This document shows, in pieces, positions 16,956 to 26,156 of a stretch of 47,690 nucleotides of DNA. The notes beneath the pieces were generated by a model, which saw only the letters and a program-made list of their open reading frames with translations, ran no database searches and had not been told where the DNA came from. The stretch comes from Hyphomicrobiales bacterium (lineage in GTDB: Bacteria; Pseudomonadota; Alphaproteobacteria; Rhizobiales; Beijerinckiaceae), in contig JAPLOU010000023.1 of the NCBI GenBank assembly GCA_026400535.1, positions 1 to 47,690 on the forward strand, in the 5' to 3' direction. Numbering within the stretch: position 1 is the stretch's first letter; every line of letters starts with the position of its first letter. The position numbers and the translations under genes were made by a program.

Positions 16956-18680
16956 ATGACGCTCGCGCCTGGACAGCGCCCTGCCGCCGGCGGGCGTCAT
17001 GGCCGCGACGGGACCATCGCTCTGGCGCTTCTGGTCTTGGCGGTTGGCCTGTTCGGCATCCTGCCGCTAGGCCGGCTGCTGCTCACGGCCATCACGTCCG
17101 ACGGCACCATCTCGTTCGGCCCGATCGCCGAACAGTTCGGCAGCCGCGCCGCAGCCCTGGCGACATGGCGCACGCTCGAAACCGCGGGCTGGTCCGCGCT
17201 TGGGGCCCTGACGCTGGGGGGGGCGTTCGCGCTTGTCCTCGCCCTCACCGATGTGCGCCGAAAGCGGCTGCTGGCCTTTCTGTTCGTGTTTTCGCTGATG
17301 GTCGCGCCGCAGGTGATTGCGCTGGCCTTTCTCAGCCTGGCAGGAGCGGGCTCACCCGTCCGCGAGATCCTGGGCCTGTCATTGCTGCCGGGCACGCCCA
17401 ACCCGCTGCTGGGGCGCGACGGCATCGTCCTCGTCATGGCGCTGCATCACGCGCCGCTGGTCGCGATCACCGTCTGGTCGGGCCTGCGCTATCTGCCGCG
17501 CTCGGTCATCGAGGCCGCGCAGATCGATGGCGCCTCCTCGCTGCAGGTCGTGACCCGCATCATCCTGCCTCTGCTGCGCGGCAATCTGGTCGCGGCGGGC
17601 CTGCTCGCCTTTGTTGCCGGCGTCGGCAATTTCGGCATTCCCGCGCTGATGGGCATGCCGGTCAATTACCTCACCCTGCCGACGCTGATCTATCGCCGGC
17701 TGACCAGCTTTGGTCCGAGCGTCCTCACCGACATGGCGGCGCTGGCGCTGATCGTCGCCCTGATCGCCGGGGTCGGCACCATCACTGGTGCCCTGCTCAT
17801 GCGCAGGACCATCGGCAAGGTCGATCTCGAACAGCGCATGATCCCGTTTGTGCCACTCGGCTGCTGGCGCAGGCCCATGGAGGCGGCGCTCTGGACCTTG
17901 CTCCTGATCAAGGTCGGTCTGCCCTTCCTGTCGCTGCTGGGCGACGCGCTCAGGCCTGCGCTCGGCGTGCCGCTTGGCGTTGCGACCATCACCCTGGGGA
18001 ACTTCACCGAAGTGCTGCTCCGGCAGGACGTGACGAGGCGCGCCTTCCGCAACTCCTTCCTGCTGGCGGGAACAGCCGCGCTGTGCCTGTGCGGACTGTC
18101 GATCATCTTCGCCCATTGCCTCGAGCGCCGGACCCGGCGCGTGCGCCCGGTCATCGAGGCGCTGATCGAGACGCCCTACGCCTTGCCCGGCGTCGTGCTG
18201 GCGATCGCCTGTATCTTGCTCTTTCTCAAGCCCCTGCCGCTGCTGGGCGTCAGCATCTACGGCACGGTCTTCATCATCCTGTTCGCCTACATGGCTCGCT
18301 TTCTGGCACCGGCGCTGAAGCCGACGCTGGCTGCGATGGGGCAGATCGAAGCGCATCAGGAGGATGCCGCCAGGCTCGATGGTGCAAGCTGGTGGCAGTT
18401 GATGCGTCATGTCGTCGGGCCGATCCTGATGCCCGCCGCCGCTGCCGGCGCGCTGCTGGTCTTCCTCGTCGCCTTCAACGAGCTCACCGTCTCGGCCCTG
18501 CTGTGGTCGGCCGGCACCGAGACGTTGGGCGTCGTGCTGTTCAGCCTGAAGGAGGCGGGATTGGCTGGCGAGGCCGCCGCCGTCGCCATCAGCGCCAGCG
18601 CGGTGATCCTCCTGGCAATGCTGTCGCTCGACCGGTTGGCCGGCAGCGTGCCGGCCGACGTGTTGCCCTGGCGGATGTGA
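16956..18680 (+). CDS. Double-domain ABC transporter permease (FbpB/ThiP type)
   Basis: A 574-residue inner-membrane protein made of two fused permease halves, each with about six helices and its own EAA loop: SVIEAAQIDGASSLQVVTRIILP near residues 185-210 and HQEDAARLDGASWWQLMRHVVGP near 470-495. This layout is found in iron, thiamine and phosphonate importers. ATG 16956 is preferred; an in-frame TTG at 16929, three bases after the binding-protein stop, would add nine residues. The gene ends three bases before the convergent LysR gene, so the missing ATPase is not simply downstream. It works with the binding protein encoded just upstream; the substrate is unresolved. Confidence 0.9.
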   Translation: MTLAPGQRPAAGGRHGRDGTIALALLVLAVGLFGILPLGRLLLTAITSDGTISFGPIAEQFGSRAAALATWRTLETAGWSALGALTLGGAFALVLALTDVRRKRLLAFLFVFSLMVAPQVIALAFLSLAGAGSPVREILGLSLLPGTPNPLLGRDGIVLVMALHHAPLVAITVWSGLRYLPRSVIEAAQIDGASSLQVVTRIILPLLRGNLVAAGLLAFVAGVGNFGIPALMGMPVNYLTLPTLIYRRLTSFGPSVLTDMAALALIVALIAGVGTITGALLMRRTIGKVDLEQRMIPFVPLGCWRRPMEAALWTLLLIKVGLPFLSLLGDALRPALGVPLGVATITLGNFTEVLLRQDVTRRAFRNSFLLAGTAALCLCGLSIIFAHCLERRTRRVRPVIEALIETPYALPGVVLAIACILLFLKPLPLLGVSIYGTVFIILFAYMARFLAPALKPTLAAMGQIEAHQEDAARLDGASWWQLMRHVVGPILMPAAAAGALLVFLVAFNELTVSALLWSAGTETLGVVLFSLKEAGLAGEAAAVAISASAVILLAMLSLDRLAGSVPADVLPWRM

Positions 18681-18683
18681 GCC

Positions 18684-19613
18684 TTATTCCGCCGCCAGCG
18701 CCGGCATGTGCGGGCCCTCGCCCTGGAACAGCGACCGCGCCGCCTTGGCTTCCTTCACGATGAAGTCGACGGTCTTGCGCACGCGGGCGACGTCCTTCAG
18801 GTCGGCATGCACCACAAGCCAGAAGGAGCGCTGGATCGAAACGGTCTGCGGCAGGACCCGCACCAGGCCCGGCTCGCTCTGGGCCATGAAGCTTGGCAGC
18901 ACGCAGACGCCGCCGCCGGCTGCGGTCAGCGCCATCTGGGCGTTGAGGTTGGAGGATTGCGAGCGGGCCCGAAGCCCCTTCGAGACGTCGTCGAGATAGT
19001 CGAGTTCCGGCGTGAAGATCAGGTCGTCGATGTAACCGATGACGGAATGGGCGTGCAGGTCGTCCGGCGCGGTCAGTGGCGGAGCTGCGGCGAGATAGGC
19101 CGGCGACGCATAGAGCCCGAGCCGGTAGTCCACCAGCTTGCGCGCCAGGACCTTGCCCTCCTTCGGCGGAGCCAGTGTGATCGCCACATCCGCTTCGCGC
19201 TTGGAGAGCGACAGCAACCGCGGCATGGCCACGAGCTGCAACTCCAGCGCCGGCGAGGCAGCCATGAACCGCGCCAGCCGCGGCGCGAGGAACGACGTAC
19301 CGAAACCGTCCGGTGCCCCGACCCTCACCACCCCCGACAGGGCCATGTCGGCGCCGCCGATGTCGCTCTGGATCGACAGGGCGTCGGTCTCCATGCTCTC
19401 GGCGCGGCCCAGCAGGCGTTCCCCATGCGCGGTCAGCGTGTAGCCCTGCGGCCGGCGTTCGAACAGCTTCGCCTTCAGGGCTGTCTCGAGCGAGGAGATG
19501 CGCCGCGACACCGTGGCGTGGTCAGCCGCCAGGCGCCGGGCGGCCGATGTCAGCCGGCCGGAGCGCGCGACGGCGAGAAAGAACCTGAGATCGTCCCAGT
19601 CGAATCGTTCCAT
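18684..19613 (-). CDS. LysR-family transcriptional regulator
   Basis: A 309-residue LysR regulator. The start at 19613 gives MERFDWDDLRFFLAVARSGRLTSAARRL, the standard winged helix-turn-helix opening (recognition helix around HATVSRRISSLE, residues 37-48); AAAGGG lies before this ATG. The following domain (from about residue 90) is the periplasmic-binding-like inducer fold. Members with this N-terminus (W-D-D-L-R-F-F-L-A-V) are frequent next to methylmalonate-semialdehyde or other dehydrogenase genes. It is divergent from mmsA with a 118-base shared region, so it probably regulates mmsA and itself. The inducer is unknown. A longer frame to 19739 would run across that promoter region and is rejected. 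Confidence 0.92.
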   Translation of the reverse strand: MERFDWDDLRFFLAVARSGRLTSAARRLAADHATVSRRISSLETALKAKLFERRPQGYTLTAHGERLLGRAESMETDALSIQSDIGGADMALSGVVRVGAPDGFGTSFLAPRLARFMAASPALELQLVAMPRLLSLSKREADVAITLAPPKEGKVLARKLVDYRLGLYASPAYLAAAPPLTAPDDLHAHSVIGYIDDLIFTPELDYLDDVSKGLRARSQSSNLNAQMALTAAGGGVCVLPSFMAQSEPGLVRVLPQTVSIQRSFWLVVHADLKDVARVRKTVDFIVKEAKAARSLFQGEGPHMPALAAE

Positions 19614-19731
19614 GCCCTTTGGCTCCTGCTTTTGCGCACAGGTTACCGTCATCAATACGCCTAGCGGTGCGGGAATGGCAATGCTAGAGGCTCGACCCAC
19701 GAAAAGCTGCTGCTCCGGGAGGATGAGTTCG

Positions 19732-21228
19732 ATGATCACCTATGGCCATTTCATTGGCGGCAAGCACGTGGCCGGGACATCCGGGCGCTTTGCCGATGTC
19801 TACCAGCCGATGGACGGCTCGGTCCGTGGCAAGGTCGCACTCGCGTCTGTCGCCGAACTGACCGCCGCGGTGGCCAATGCCAGGCAGGCGCAGCCCGGCT
19901 GGGCCGCGACCAATCCGCAACGTCGTGCCCGCGTCCTGATGAAGTTCCTCGACCTCGTGGCCGTCAACACCAACGAGCTCGCTGACATCCTCGCGCGCGA
20001 GCATGGCAAGACGATCCCCGACGCCAAGGGTGACATCCAGCGTGGCGTCGAAGTGGTCGAGATGTGCCTTGGCGCGCCGCATCTGCTCAAGGGCGAGTAC
20101 ACCGACGCCGCAGGCCCCGGTATTGATATCTACTCGATGCGCCAGCCGCTTGGCGTGGTGGCCGGCATTACCCCGTTCAACTTCCCGGCGATGATCCCGA
20201 TGTGGAAGCTCGGCCCCGCCATCGCCTGTGGCAACGCCTTCATCCTCAAGCCGTCCGAGCGCGATCCGGGCGTGCCGATGCGTCTCGCCGAATTGATGAT
20301 CGAGGCGGGCCTGCCGCCGGGCATCCTCAATGTCGTCAATGGCGACAAGGACAGTGTCGACGCCATCATCGACGATCCGGACATCCAGGCGATCGGCTTC
20401 GTCGGTTCGACGCCGATTGGCCAGTACATCTATGGGCGCGGCTGCGCCAATGGCAAGCGCGTGCAGGCTTTCGGCGGGGCCAAGAACCACATGGTGATCA
20501 TGCCCGACGCCGACATGGACCAGGCGGTCGATGCGCTGATCGGCGCAGGGTACGGCGCCGCGGGTGAGCGCTGCATGGCGATCTCGGTGGCAGTGCCGGT
20601 CGGTGAGGCCACGGCCGATGAACTGGTCAAGCGCCTGATCCCGCGCGTCGAGAGCCTGAAGGTCGGACCGTCAACCGATGGCAGCGCCGATTTTGGCCCG
20701 CTGGTGACGAAAGCGCATCTTGAGAAGGTCAAGGGCTATGTCGACCTGGGGCTCAAGGAAGGCGCAAAGCTTGTGGTCGATGGCCGCGGCTTCCGGATGC
20801 AGGGCTACGAGAACGGCTTTTACATGGGTGGCTGCCTGTTCGACCATGTCACCACCGACATGAAGATCTACAAGGAGGAGATCTTCGGGCCCGTCCTCTC
20901 GGTCGTCCGCGCCAGGTCCTACGACGAGGCGCTGAAGATGACGAATGACCACGAATACGGCAATGGCACCGCGATCTTCACCCGCGATGGCGACGCCGCC
21001 CGCGATTTCGCCTCAAAGGTTCAGGTCGGCATGGTGGGCGTGAACGTCCCCATCCCCGTGCCGCTGGCCTACCACACCTTCGGCGGCTGGAAGCGCTCCG
21101 CCTTCGGCGATCTCAACCAGCATGGGCCGGATGCGTTCCGCTTCTACACCAAGACCAAGACCGTTACGGCGCGGTGGCCTTCCGGAATCAAGGATGGCGC
21201 AAGCTTCGTCATCCCCACGATGAACTGA
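19732..21228 (+). CDS. mmsA: CoA-acylating methylmalonate-semialdehyde dehydrogenase
   Basis: A 498-residue aldehyde dehydrogenase of the MmsA/IolA group, which turns methylmalonate semialdehyde (from valine, thymine or inositol breakdown) to propionyl-CoA with NAD and CoA. Family marks are YGHFIGGKHVAGTSGRF at the start, GITPFNFPAMIPMWK, QAFGGAKNHMVIMPDAD, the catalytic Cys281 in AAGERCMAIS, and EEIFGPVLSVVR. The usual general-base glutamate of hydrolytic ALDHs is replaced in the GGAKNH segment, as expected for CoA-acylating members. The ATG at 19732 stands nine bases after GGGAGG; an ATG at 19723 directly abuts it. Divergent from the LysR gene. No other valine-degradation gene is adjacent. 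Confidence 0.94.
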   Translation: MITYGHFIGGKHVAGTSGRFADVYQPMDGSVRGKVALASVAELTAAVANARQAQPGWAATNPQRRARVLMKFLDLVAVNTNELADILAREHGKTIPDAKGDIQRGVEVVEMCLGAPHLLKGEYTDAAGPGIDIYSMRQPLGVVAGITPFNFPAMIPMWKLGPAIACGNAFILKPSERDPGVPMRLAELMIEAGLPPGILNVVNGDKDSVDAIIDDPDIQAIGFVGSTPIGQYIYGRGCANGKRVQAFGGAKNHMVIMPDADMDQAVDALIGAGYGAAGERCMAISVAVPVGEATADELVKRLIPRVESLKVGPSTDGSADFGPLVTKAHLEKVKGYVDLGLKEGAKLVVDGRGFRMQGYENGFYMGGCLFDHVTTDMKIYKEEIFGPVLSVVRARSYDEALKMTNDHEYGNGTAIFTRDGDAARDFASKVQVGMVGVNVPIPVPLAYHTFGGWKRSAFGDLNQHGPDAFRFYTKTKTVTARWPSGIKDGASFVIPTMN

Positions 21229-21291
21229 GGAGGCACCGGCGGGGCGCCCGGCGCCCTCGCAATTGCCACCGGCAGATCATAGGTTGATGGG

Positions 21292-23619
21292 ATGACAATC
21301 GCATCAGCCCCGGCGGCGGCTCTTGGCGGCAGCGGTCCTCTCTTGCGTTTCGCCGTGCGCGGGATGACCTGCGCATCCTGTGTCGCCCATGTCGAGAAGG
21401 CGGTGCGCGCCGTGCCGGGCGTGGCGGCGGTGTCTGTCAATCTGCCGCTCGAGCGTGCCGACGTCCAGGCTGATCAGGTCCGGGCCGGCGAGATCGTGGC
21501 CGCCATCGCGAGCGAGGGCTACGATGCCCGGCTGGTCAATCAGGATGCGGCGTCCGGCACGGAGCGTGCGCGTCACGCCCAGGAGCAGGGCGCCGACACA
21601 CGCTCGCTCGGCCGCGCGACCTTGATGGCAGCACTGCTGACGATCCCGGTCATGGTGCTGGAAATGGGCGGCCATATCGTCCCGGCCTTCCACCACTGGC
21701 AGGCCGGGATGTTGGGCGAGGCCACGCCGCGCTGGGTCGCGCTCGTGCTGGCCACGGCGGTCGTCCTGGGGCCCGGCCTTCGCTTTTTTCGCATCGGCTT
21801 GCCCGCGCTGATCCGGGGCAGGCCTGAAATGAATGCGCTGGTCGCGCTCGGAGCTGGCGCTGCCTACCTCTATTCGGTTGTGGCGACGGTCGCGCCGGGG
21901 CTGTTTCCGGAGGGCGCCGCCCATGTCTATTTCGAAAGCGCCGCGACGATCATCACGTTGATCCTGCTCGGCCGTTGGATCGAGGCGAAGAGCAAGGGGC
22001 GGACCGGCGCCGCAGTTGACGAGCTTCTCGCACTGCAGCCGGCGACCGCCACCCGTCTGCGCGACGGCGGGGCCGTCGAGACCCCGATCAACGAGATCAT
22101 GGTCGGTGATCTGCTGCTGGTCCGGCCCGGCGCCGGCTTGCCGGTCGATGGCGATGTCGTCGAGGGCGCCTCCTTCGTCAACGAGGCGATGCTGACCGGC
22201 GAGGCCACGCCGGTCGCCAAGGCCAGGGGCGATGCGGTGCACAGCGGGTCCGTCAACGGCACAGGAGCGTTGACGATCCGCGCCACGCGGGTCGGTGATC
22301 AATCGCTGCTGGCGGGCATCATTCGCCTCGTCGAGGAAGCGCAGGGCGACAAGCTCCCGATCCAGGGCCGCATCGACCAGATCACCGCCGTGTTCGTTCC
22401 CGTGGTGCTGGCCATTGCGGCGCTGACCTTTCTGGCCTGGCTTGCGCTCGGTCCCCAGCCGGCCCTGCCGGTCGCCCTCGTCAGTGCCGTCTCCGTGCTG
22501 ATCATCGCCTGCCCGTGCGCGATGGGCCTTGCCACGCCGATCTCTGTCGTGGTGGCGACAGGCCGCGCCGCCCGGTTCGGTGTGCTCTTTCGCAAGGGCG
22601 ACGCGCTCGAACGGCTCGGGACCCTGAAGGTCGCGGCCTTCGACAAGACTGGCACGTTGACGCTCGGCCATCCCGAACTGGTCCATGTCGAGGCGGCCGG
22701 GGGACACAGCGACAGCGACGTCATCCGCCTGGCCGCCTCGGTGGAGATCGGCTCCGAACACCCGATTGCACGGGCCGTCGTCGAGGCGGCAAGAACCCGC
22801 GGGCTGGACCTCAAGCCTGCCGGGGCCTTCGACGCCGCCATCGGCATGGGAGCCGTCGCGGTGATCGATGGTTGCACGATCGTGGTCGGCGGAGCGGGCT
22901 ACATGGCATCGCTCGGGATTGACAGCGCCGCCTGGTCTGGCCGTGTCGATGAGCGTGCCGCACGCGCAGAGACGCCGTTCTTGCTGGCCATCGACGGCGC
23001 TGTCGCGGGTCTGCTGACAGTGGCCGATCCGGTCAAGCCGGAGGCCGCCGCAATGATCGCCAGCCTCCGCGCGCTCGGATTGACCCCGGTGATGATCAGC
23101 GGCGATCATGCCATCACCGCTGCCGCCGTTGCGTCGACGCTGGGAATCTCCGAGGTCGTCGCCAACGTGTCGCCGGCCGGAAAGGTCGAGGCCTTTGCCG
23201 GTCTCAAGGCCCGGCTTGGTCCGGTCATGTTCGTCGGGGATGGCTTGAATGATGCTCCCGCGCTGGCGGCAGCCGATGTCGGGGTTGCGGTGGGCGATGG
23301 AACGACGGTCGCCATCGAGAGCGCCGCTGTGGTTCTGGTGGGCGGACATCTCGCCGCACTGCCCAGGGCCATCGGCCTCTCCCGCGCCACCATGCGGAAC
23401 ATCACCGAGAACCTGATCTGGGCCTTCGGCTACAATGTCGCGCTGATCCCGCTGGCGGCGGGGCTGTTCCGGCCGCTGCTCGGCTGGAGCCTGTCGCCCA
23501 TGCTGGCGGCTGGCGCAATGGCTTTTTCCAGCATCTTCGTGGTCCTCAATGCCTTGCGGCTGACCCGCTTTGGCGCGACAACAGCGCCTGCGGGCGCTGG
23601 TGCCAGACCCATTCCCTGA
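21292..23619 (+). CDS. copA: Copper-exporting P1B-type ATPase
   Basis: A 775-residue membrane ATPase. It has one N-terminal heavy-metal domain with GMTCASC at residues 24-30, eight membrane helices, the metal-gate CPC at 407-409 (IIACPCAMGLATP), the phosphorylation site DKTGT with Asp451, the HP motif of P1B pumps at 490-491 (SEHPIARA), and the hinge GDGLNDAP at 649-656. CPC plus the terminal helix pattern (NxxYN-like YNVALIPLAAG, then MAFSSIFVVLNALRL with the MSxSS-like segment) indicates Cu(I) export from the cytoplasm. A small CopZ-like gene follows 24 bases after the stop. No CueR-type regulator is nearby. Confidence 0.95.
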   Translation: MTIASAPAAALGGSGPLLRFAVRGMTCASCVAHVEKAVRAVPGVAAVSVNLPLERADVQADQVRAGEIVAAIASEGYDARLVNQDAASGTERARHAQEQGADTRSLGRATLMAALLTIPVMVLEMGGHIVPAFHHWQAGMLGEATPRWVALVLATAVVLGPGLRFFRIGLPALIRGRPEMNALVALGAGAAYLYSVVATVAPGLFPEGAAHVYFESAATIITLILLGRWIEAKSKGRTGAAVDELLALQPATATRLRDGGAVETPINEIMVGDLLLVRPGAGLPVDGDVVEGASFVNEAMLTGEATPVAKARGDAVHSGSVNGTGALTIRATRVGDQSLLAGIIRLVEEAQGDKLPIQGRIDQITAVFVPVVLAIAALTFLAWLALGPQPALPVALVSAVSVLIIACPCAMGLATPISVVVATGRAARFGVLFRKGDALERLGTLKVAAFDKTGTLTLGHPELVHVEAAGGHSDSDVIRLAASVEIGSEHPIARAVVEAARTRGLDLKPAGAFDAAIGMGAVAVIDGCTIVVGGAGYMASLGIDSAAWSGRVDERAARAETPFLLAIDGAVAGLLTVADPVKPEAAAMIASLRALGLTPVMISGDHAITAAAVASTLGISEVVANVSPAGKVEAFAGLKARLGPVMFVGDGLNDAPALAAADVGVAVGDGTTVAIESAAVVLVGGHLAALPRAIGLSRATMRNITENLIWAFGYNVALIPLAAGLFRPLLGWSLSPMLAAGAMAFSSIFVVLNALRLTRFGATTAPAGAGARPIP

Positions 23620-23643
23620 CGGATGCCAAAGAGGAGTTCCGTG

Positions 23644-23847
23644 ATGCCGACGACCCTGAATGTCAGCAACATCCAGTGCGAGGCCTGCGCGCGCCGCGTC
23701 ACGGCAGCCATCGAAAAGGCCGAGCCCGCCGCACATCCAAAGGTCGATGTGGCATCGGGCAAGGTGACGCTTGCCGCCGCCTCAGACATGGCCGCGATCC
23801 TTGCGGCGCTGGCCAAGGCGGGCTATCCCGCCAGCGTCAGCCCGTAG
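23644..23847 (+). CDS. copZ: Small heavy-metal-associated (CopZ-like) copper chaperone
   Basis: A 67-residue single HMA domain starting MPTTLNVSNIQCEACARRV. The metal-binding CxxC is CEAC at residues 12-15; the rest follows the beta-alpha-beta-beta-alpha-beta ferredoxin-like pattern. The ATG at 23644 is seven bases after GAGGAG and is preferred to the upstream ATG at 23623. Such proteins carry Cu(I) to CopA. The usual MxCxxC methionine is replaced (IQCEAC), which occurs in some chaperones. Immediately downstream of copA, presumably in one operon. Confidence 0.85.
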   Translation: MPTTLNVSNIQCEACARRVTAAIEKAEPAAHPKVDVASGKVTLAAASDMAAILAALAKAGYPASVSP

Positions 23848-23901
23848 CCCTTGACTGCCGAAGGCTGCCGCTTTGAACAATGACAAGGTCGTGACCGGTC
23901 C

Positions 23902-24954
23902 ATGAAGCTGTTTTTCTCGCCGGCCCAGCTCAGCCATCGACCTCAACAGTATTTCCGTTTCGGCCGGATCGGTCCGGCGCTCGAGAATCCGAACCGGATG
24001 GAGGCCCTCGCCGAGGCGCTTGCGGGGCTCGGGCTGATGCGAACCGAGCCGTCCGATCACGGAAGGGACCCGATTCTGGCTGTCCATGACGCAGCCTATG
24101 TGCAGTTCCTTGAAACGATCTGGGGGATGTGGCGGCAATTGCCCGACGCCGGGCCCGAGGCCTTGCCCAATATCCACCCCTATCGCGGCGCGGGCAGCGA
24201 CCTTGTCCGCCATGACCGGGCGCGCAACACCGGCCCGATCGGCCTCATCGGTCACCATGTCGGGGACATGTCCTGTGCCATCGGTCCGGGAACCTGGAGC
24301 GCCGCCAATGCCTCGGCTCAGACGGCGCTGTCGGGGGCGGCCGCCCTGCTTGCGGGCGAACGCTGCGCGCTGGCCCTCTGCCGCCCGCCTGGCCACCATT
24401 GCTACCGCGACCGGGCCAACGGCTTTTGCTTTCTGAACAACGCCGCCATCGCCGCACAGGCCCTGCGCACGCGCTTTGCGCGCGTCGCCATTCTGGATTT
24501 CGACACCCATCACGGCGACGGCACGCAGGCGATCTTCTACACGCGCGGCGACATCCTGGTGGCGTCCTGCCACACCGATCCGGCTGACTACTACCCGTTC
24601 TTCGCGGGCTTTGCCGATGAACGCGGCCATGGACCGGGCGAAGGCACCAATCTCAACATCCCGCTCAGCCCTGGCGCTGACGATGCTGCCTATCTTGCCG
24701 CCATCGGCGGCCTGAGCGATGCCGTATGCCGGTTCGGGGCGGATGCGCTGATCGTCTCGGCAGGCTGGGATGCCCACAAGGATGATCCGCTGGCGAAGCT
24801 GGCCGTCACCTCCGATGTCTTTCCGCGCATCGGGGAACTGATCGCGCGCCTTGCGCTGCCGACGCTGATCGTTCAGGAGGGCGGCTATTCGCTCGCGGCC
24901 ATTGCGGATGCAGCGCCGTCCTTCACCGGGGCCTTCCTGGCCCATCACCGCTGA
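23902..24954 (+). CDS. Histone-deacetylase-family amidohydrolase (acetylpolyamine amidohydrolase-like)
   Basis: A 350-residue zinc amidohydrolase of the class II HDAC/AphA group. The catalytic histidine pair is RPPGHH (His165-166); zinc ligands are predicted in [11 protein letters not shown] (Asp201, His203) and in [11 protein letters not shown] near residue 290; the transition-state Tyr/His region is QEGGYSL. Bacterial members deacetylate acetylpolyamines or other small acetylamides rather than histones. The substrate here is not known. The start at 23902 ([14 protein letters not shown]) is typical of the APAH-like subgroup. It follows copZ by 54 bases and precedes folD by 41; no functional link between these genes is evident. 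Confidence 0.9.
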   Translation: MKLFFSPAQLSHRPQQYFRFGRIGPALENPNRMEALAEALAGLGLMRTEPSDHGRDPILAVHDAAYVQFLETIWGMWRQLPDAGPEALPNIHPYRGAGSDLVRHDRARNTGPIGLIGHHVGDMSCAIGPGTWSAANASAQTALSGAAALLAGERCALALCRPPGHHCYRDRANGFCFLNNAAIAAQALRTRFARVAILDFDTHHGDGTQAIFYTRGDILVASCHTDPADYYPFFAGFADERGHGPGEGTNLNIPLSPGADDAAYLAAIGGLSDAVCRFGADALIVSAGWDAHKDDPLAKLAVTSDVFPRIGELIARLALPTLIVQEGGYSLAAIADAAPSFTGAFLAHHR

Positions 24955-24995
24955 GGCTGCCTTCCTGCCCGGCATCGCCCGCACGAGGACAACCG

Positions 24996-25859
24996 ATGAC
25001 GACGTTACTTGATGGCAAGGCTCTGGCGCAGACCATGCGCGGCGCGCTCAAGCAGGAGGTTGCGGCCTTCACAGCCGGCCATGGCCGGCCACCTGGCCTT
25101 GCCGTGGTGCTCGTCGGGAACGATCCGGCCAGCCAGGTCTACGTCGGCTCGAAGGTGAAGCAGACCGAAGAGGTCGGCATGCGCTCGATCGAGCACCGGC
25201 TGGCGGCGGACACGGGGGAAGCGACGCTGCTGGCGCTGGTTGACCAGCTTAATGCCGATCCGGAGGTGGACGGCATTCTGGTGCAACTGCCCCTGCCGGC
25301 CCAGATCGACGCCGAAACGGTCCTGAACAGGATCGATCCGGCCAAGGATGTCGACGGCTTTCACCCCGTCAACGCCGGCAAGCTGGCGATCGGAGCGCCG
25401 GGCCTGGTGCCCTGCACGCCGCTCGGATCGGTGGCGCTGGCGAAACTGGCGAAGCCCGATCTATCCGGCCTTCATGCCGTGGTGATCGGCCGCTCGAACA
25501 TTGTCGGCAAGCCGGTGGCGCAACTGCTGCTGCAGGAGAACTGCACGGTCACCATCGCCCACTCGAGGACCCGCGACCTGGCTGGACTGTGCCGCACGGC
25601 TGACCTGCTGGTGGCGGCGATCGGCCGTCCGCACTTTGTCTCGGCCGACTTCATCAAGCCTGGGGCGATCGTGATCGATGTCGGCATCAACCGGCTCGCG
25701 GACGCCGAGGGCAAGGGCAAACTGGTCGGTGACGTGGATTTCGCGGCGGTCGCGCCGCTGGCCTGTGCCATCACGCCGGTACCGGGCGGCGTCGGCCCGA
25801 TGACCATCGCCTACCTGCTCTCGAACACGTTGCGCGCCGCGCGCCTGCGCGCTGTCTGA
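24996..25859 (+). CDS. folD: Bifunctional methylenetetrahydrofolate dehydrogenase/cyclohydrolase
   Basis: A 287-residue FolD, which interconverts 5,10-methylene-, methenyl- and 10-formyl-tetrahydrofolate using NADP in the cytoplasm. Key residues are Tyr49 and Lys53 in [13 protein letters not shown] (the catalytic pair), [23 protein letters not shown], the cofactor loop [15 protein letters not shown], and the C-terminal [16 protein letters not shown]. Length is normal and no residue is missing. The ATG follows GAGGACAACC. The gene lies alone between the HDAC-like gene and gcrA. A small GC hairpin without T-run (25860-25875) follows the stop. Confidence 0.97.
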   Translation: MTTLLDGKALAQTMRGALKQEVAAFTAGHGRPPGLAVVLVGNDPASQVYVGSKVKQTEEVGMRSIEHRLAADTGEATLLALVDQLNADPEVDGILVQLPLPAQIDAETVLNRIDPAKDVDGFHPVNAGKLAIGAPGLVPCTPLGSVALAKLAKPDLSGLHAVVIGRSNIVGKPVAQLLLQENCTVTIAHSRTRDLAGLCRTADLLVAAIGRPHFVSADFIKPGAIVIDVGINRLADAEGKGKLVGDVDFAAVAPLACAITPVPGGVGPMTIAYLLSNTLRAARLRAV

Positions 25860-25875
25860 CGGCGGACGGCCGCCG
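25860..25875 (+). terminator. Possible weak terminator after folD
   Basis: CGGCGG and CCGCCG pair around ACGG immediately after the folD stop. There is no T-run, so termination here is doubtful. Confidence 0.25.
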
Positions 25876-25912
25876 CCGCCCTGCTCAATCACCGGGACTT
25901 GCTCTTTCGCGC

Positions 25913-26092
25913 GAATCGCCTGTTGAAAATTCAACGTTCCCGGTTCGGACTCTTGTGGGGGAGTCACGGCATCTTGTATGTCCTTGGTTGTTGACCACGA
26001 CATCTCGTGCGACACCCCAGGCATGTTCGGCATTATCGCCGACGCCGGCCATTGTCTTGGCCGGCGAACCCAAACGGATTCAGCCTGGAGTC
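25913..26092. promoter_or_regulatory. Cluster of five GANTC (CcrM methylation) sites upstream of gcrA
   Basis: GANTC occurs at 25913-25917, 25948-25952, 25961-25965, 26077-26081 and 26088-26092, five within 180 bases where about one per 300 is expected at this base composition. An AT-rich inverted repeat GTTGAA-AA-TTCAAC lies at 25922-25935. GANTC is the target of the alphaproteobacterial cell-cycle methylase CcrM, and GcrA binds and activates promoters carrying methylated GANTC. This is therefore a likely cell-cycle-controlled gcrA regulatory region. The rest of the 297-base gap (25860-26156) shows no gene. Confidence 0.6.
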
Positions 26093-26156
26093 GTGACCTG
26101 TCGACGGCGACGCAAGCCCTCCAGCCGTGCGGCGGCGGAAGAACCACAGGTGGCAG

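Noticed and set aside
17379..18410. A 343-codon antisense frame within the double permease gene
   Set aside because: Composition is that of a shadow frame (Gln/Arg/Asp/His-rich); the permease on the plus strand has both EAA loops.
15930..18680. Firm assignment of this importer to ferric iron (FbpAB)
   Set aside because: The iron-binding tyrosine pair is not evident and the upstream site looks like a Pho box, so only the transporter class is given.
21242..21256. GC palindrome GGGCGCCCGGCGCCC after mmsA as a terminator
   Set aside because: No T-run follows and the loop is very short; such GC palindromes arise easily at this base composition.
21304..23736. An 810-codon open frame antisense to copA
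   Set aside because: It is the shadow of a GC-rich gene in the opposite frame; its protein is His/Arg/Asp-rich with no family features, while the copA frame holds every P-type ATPase motif.
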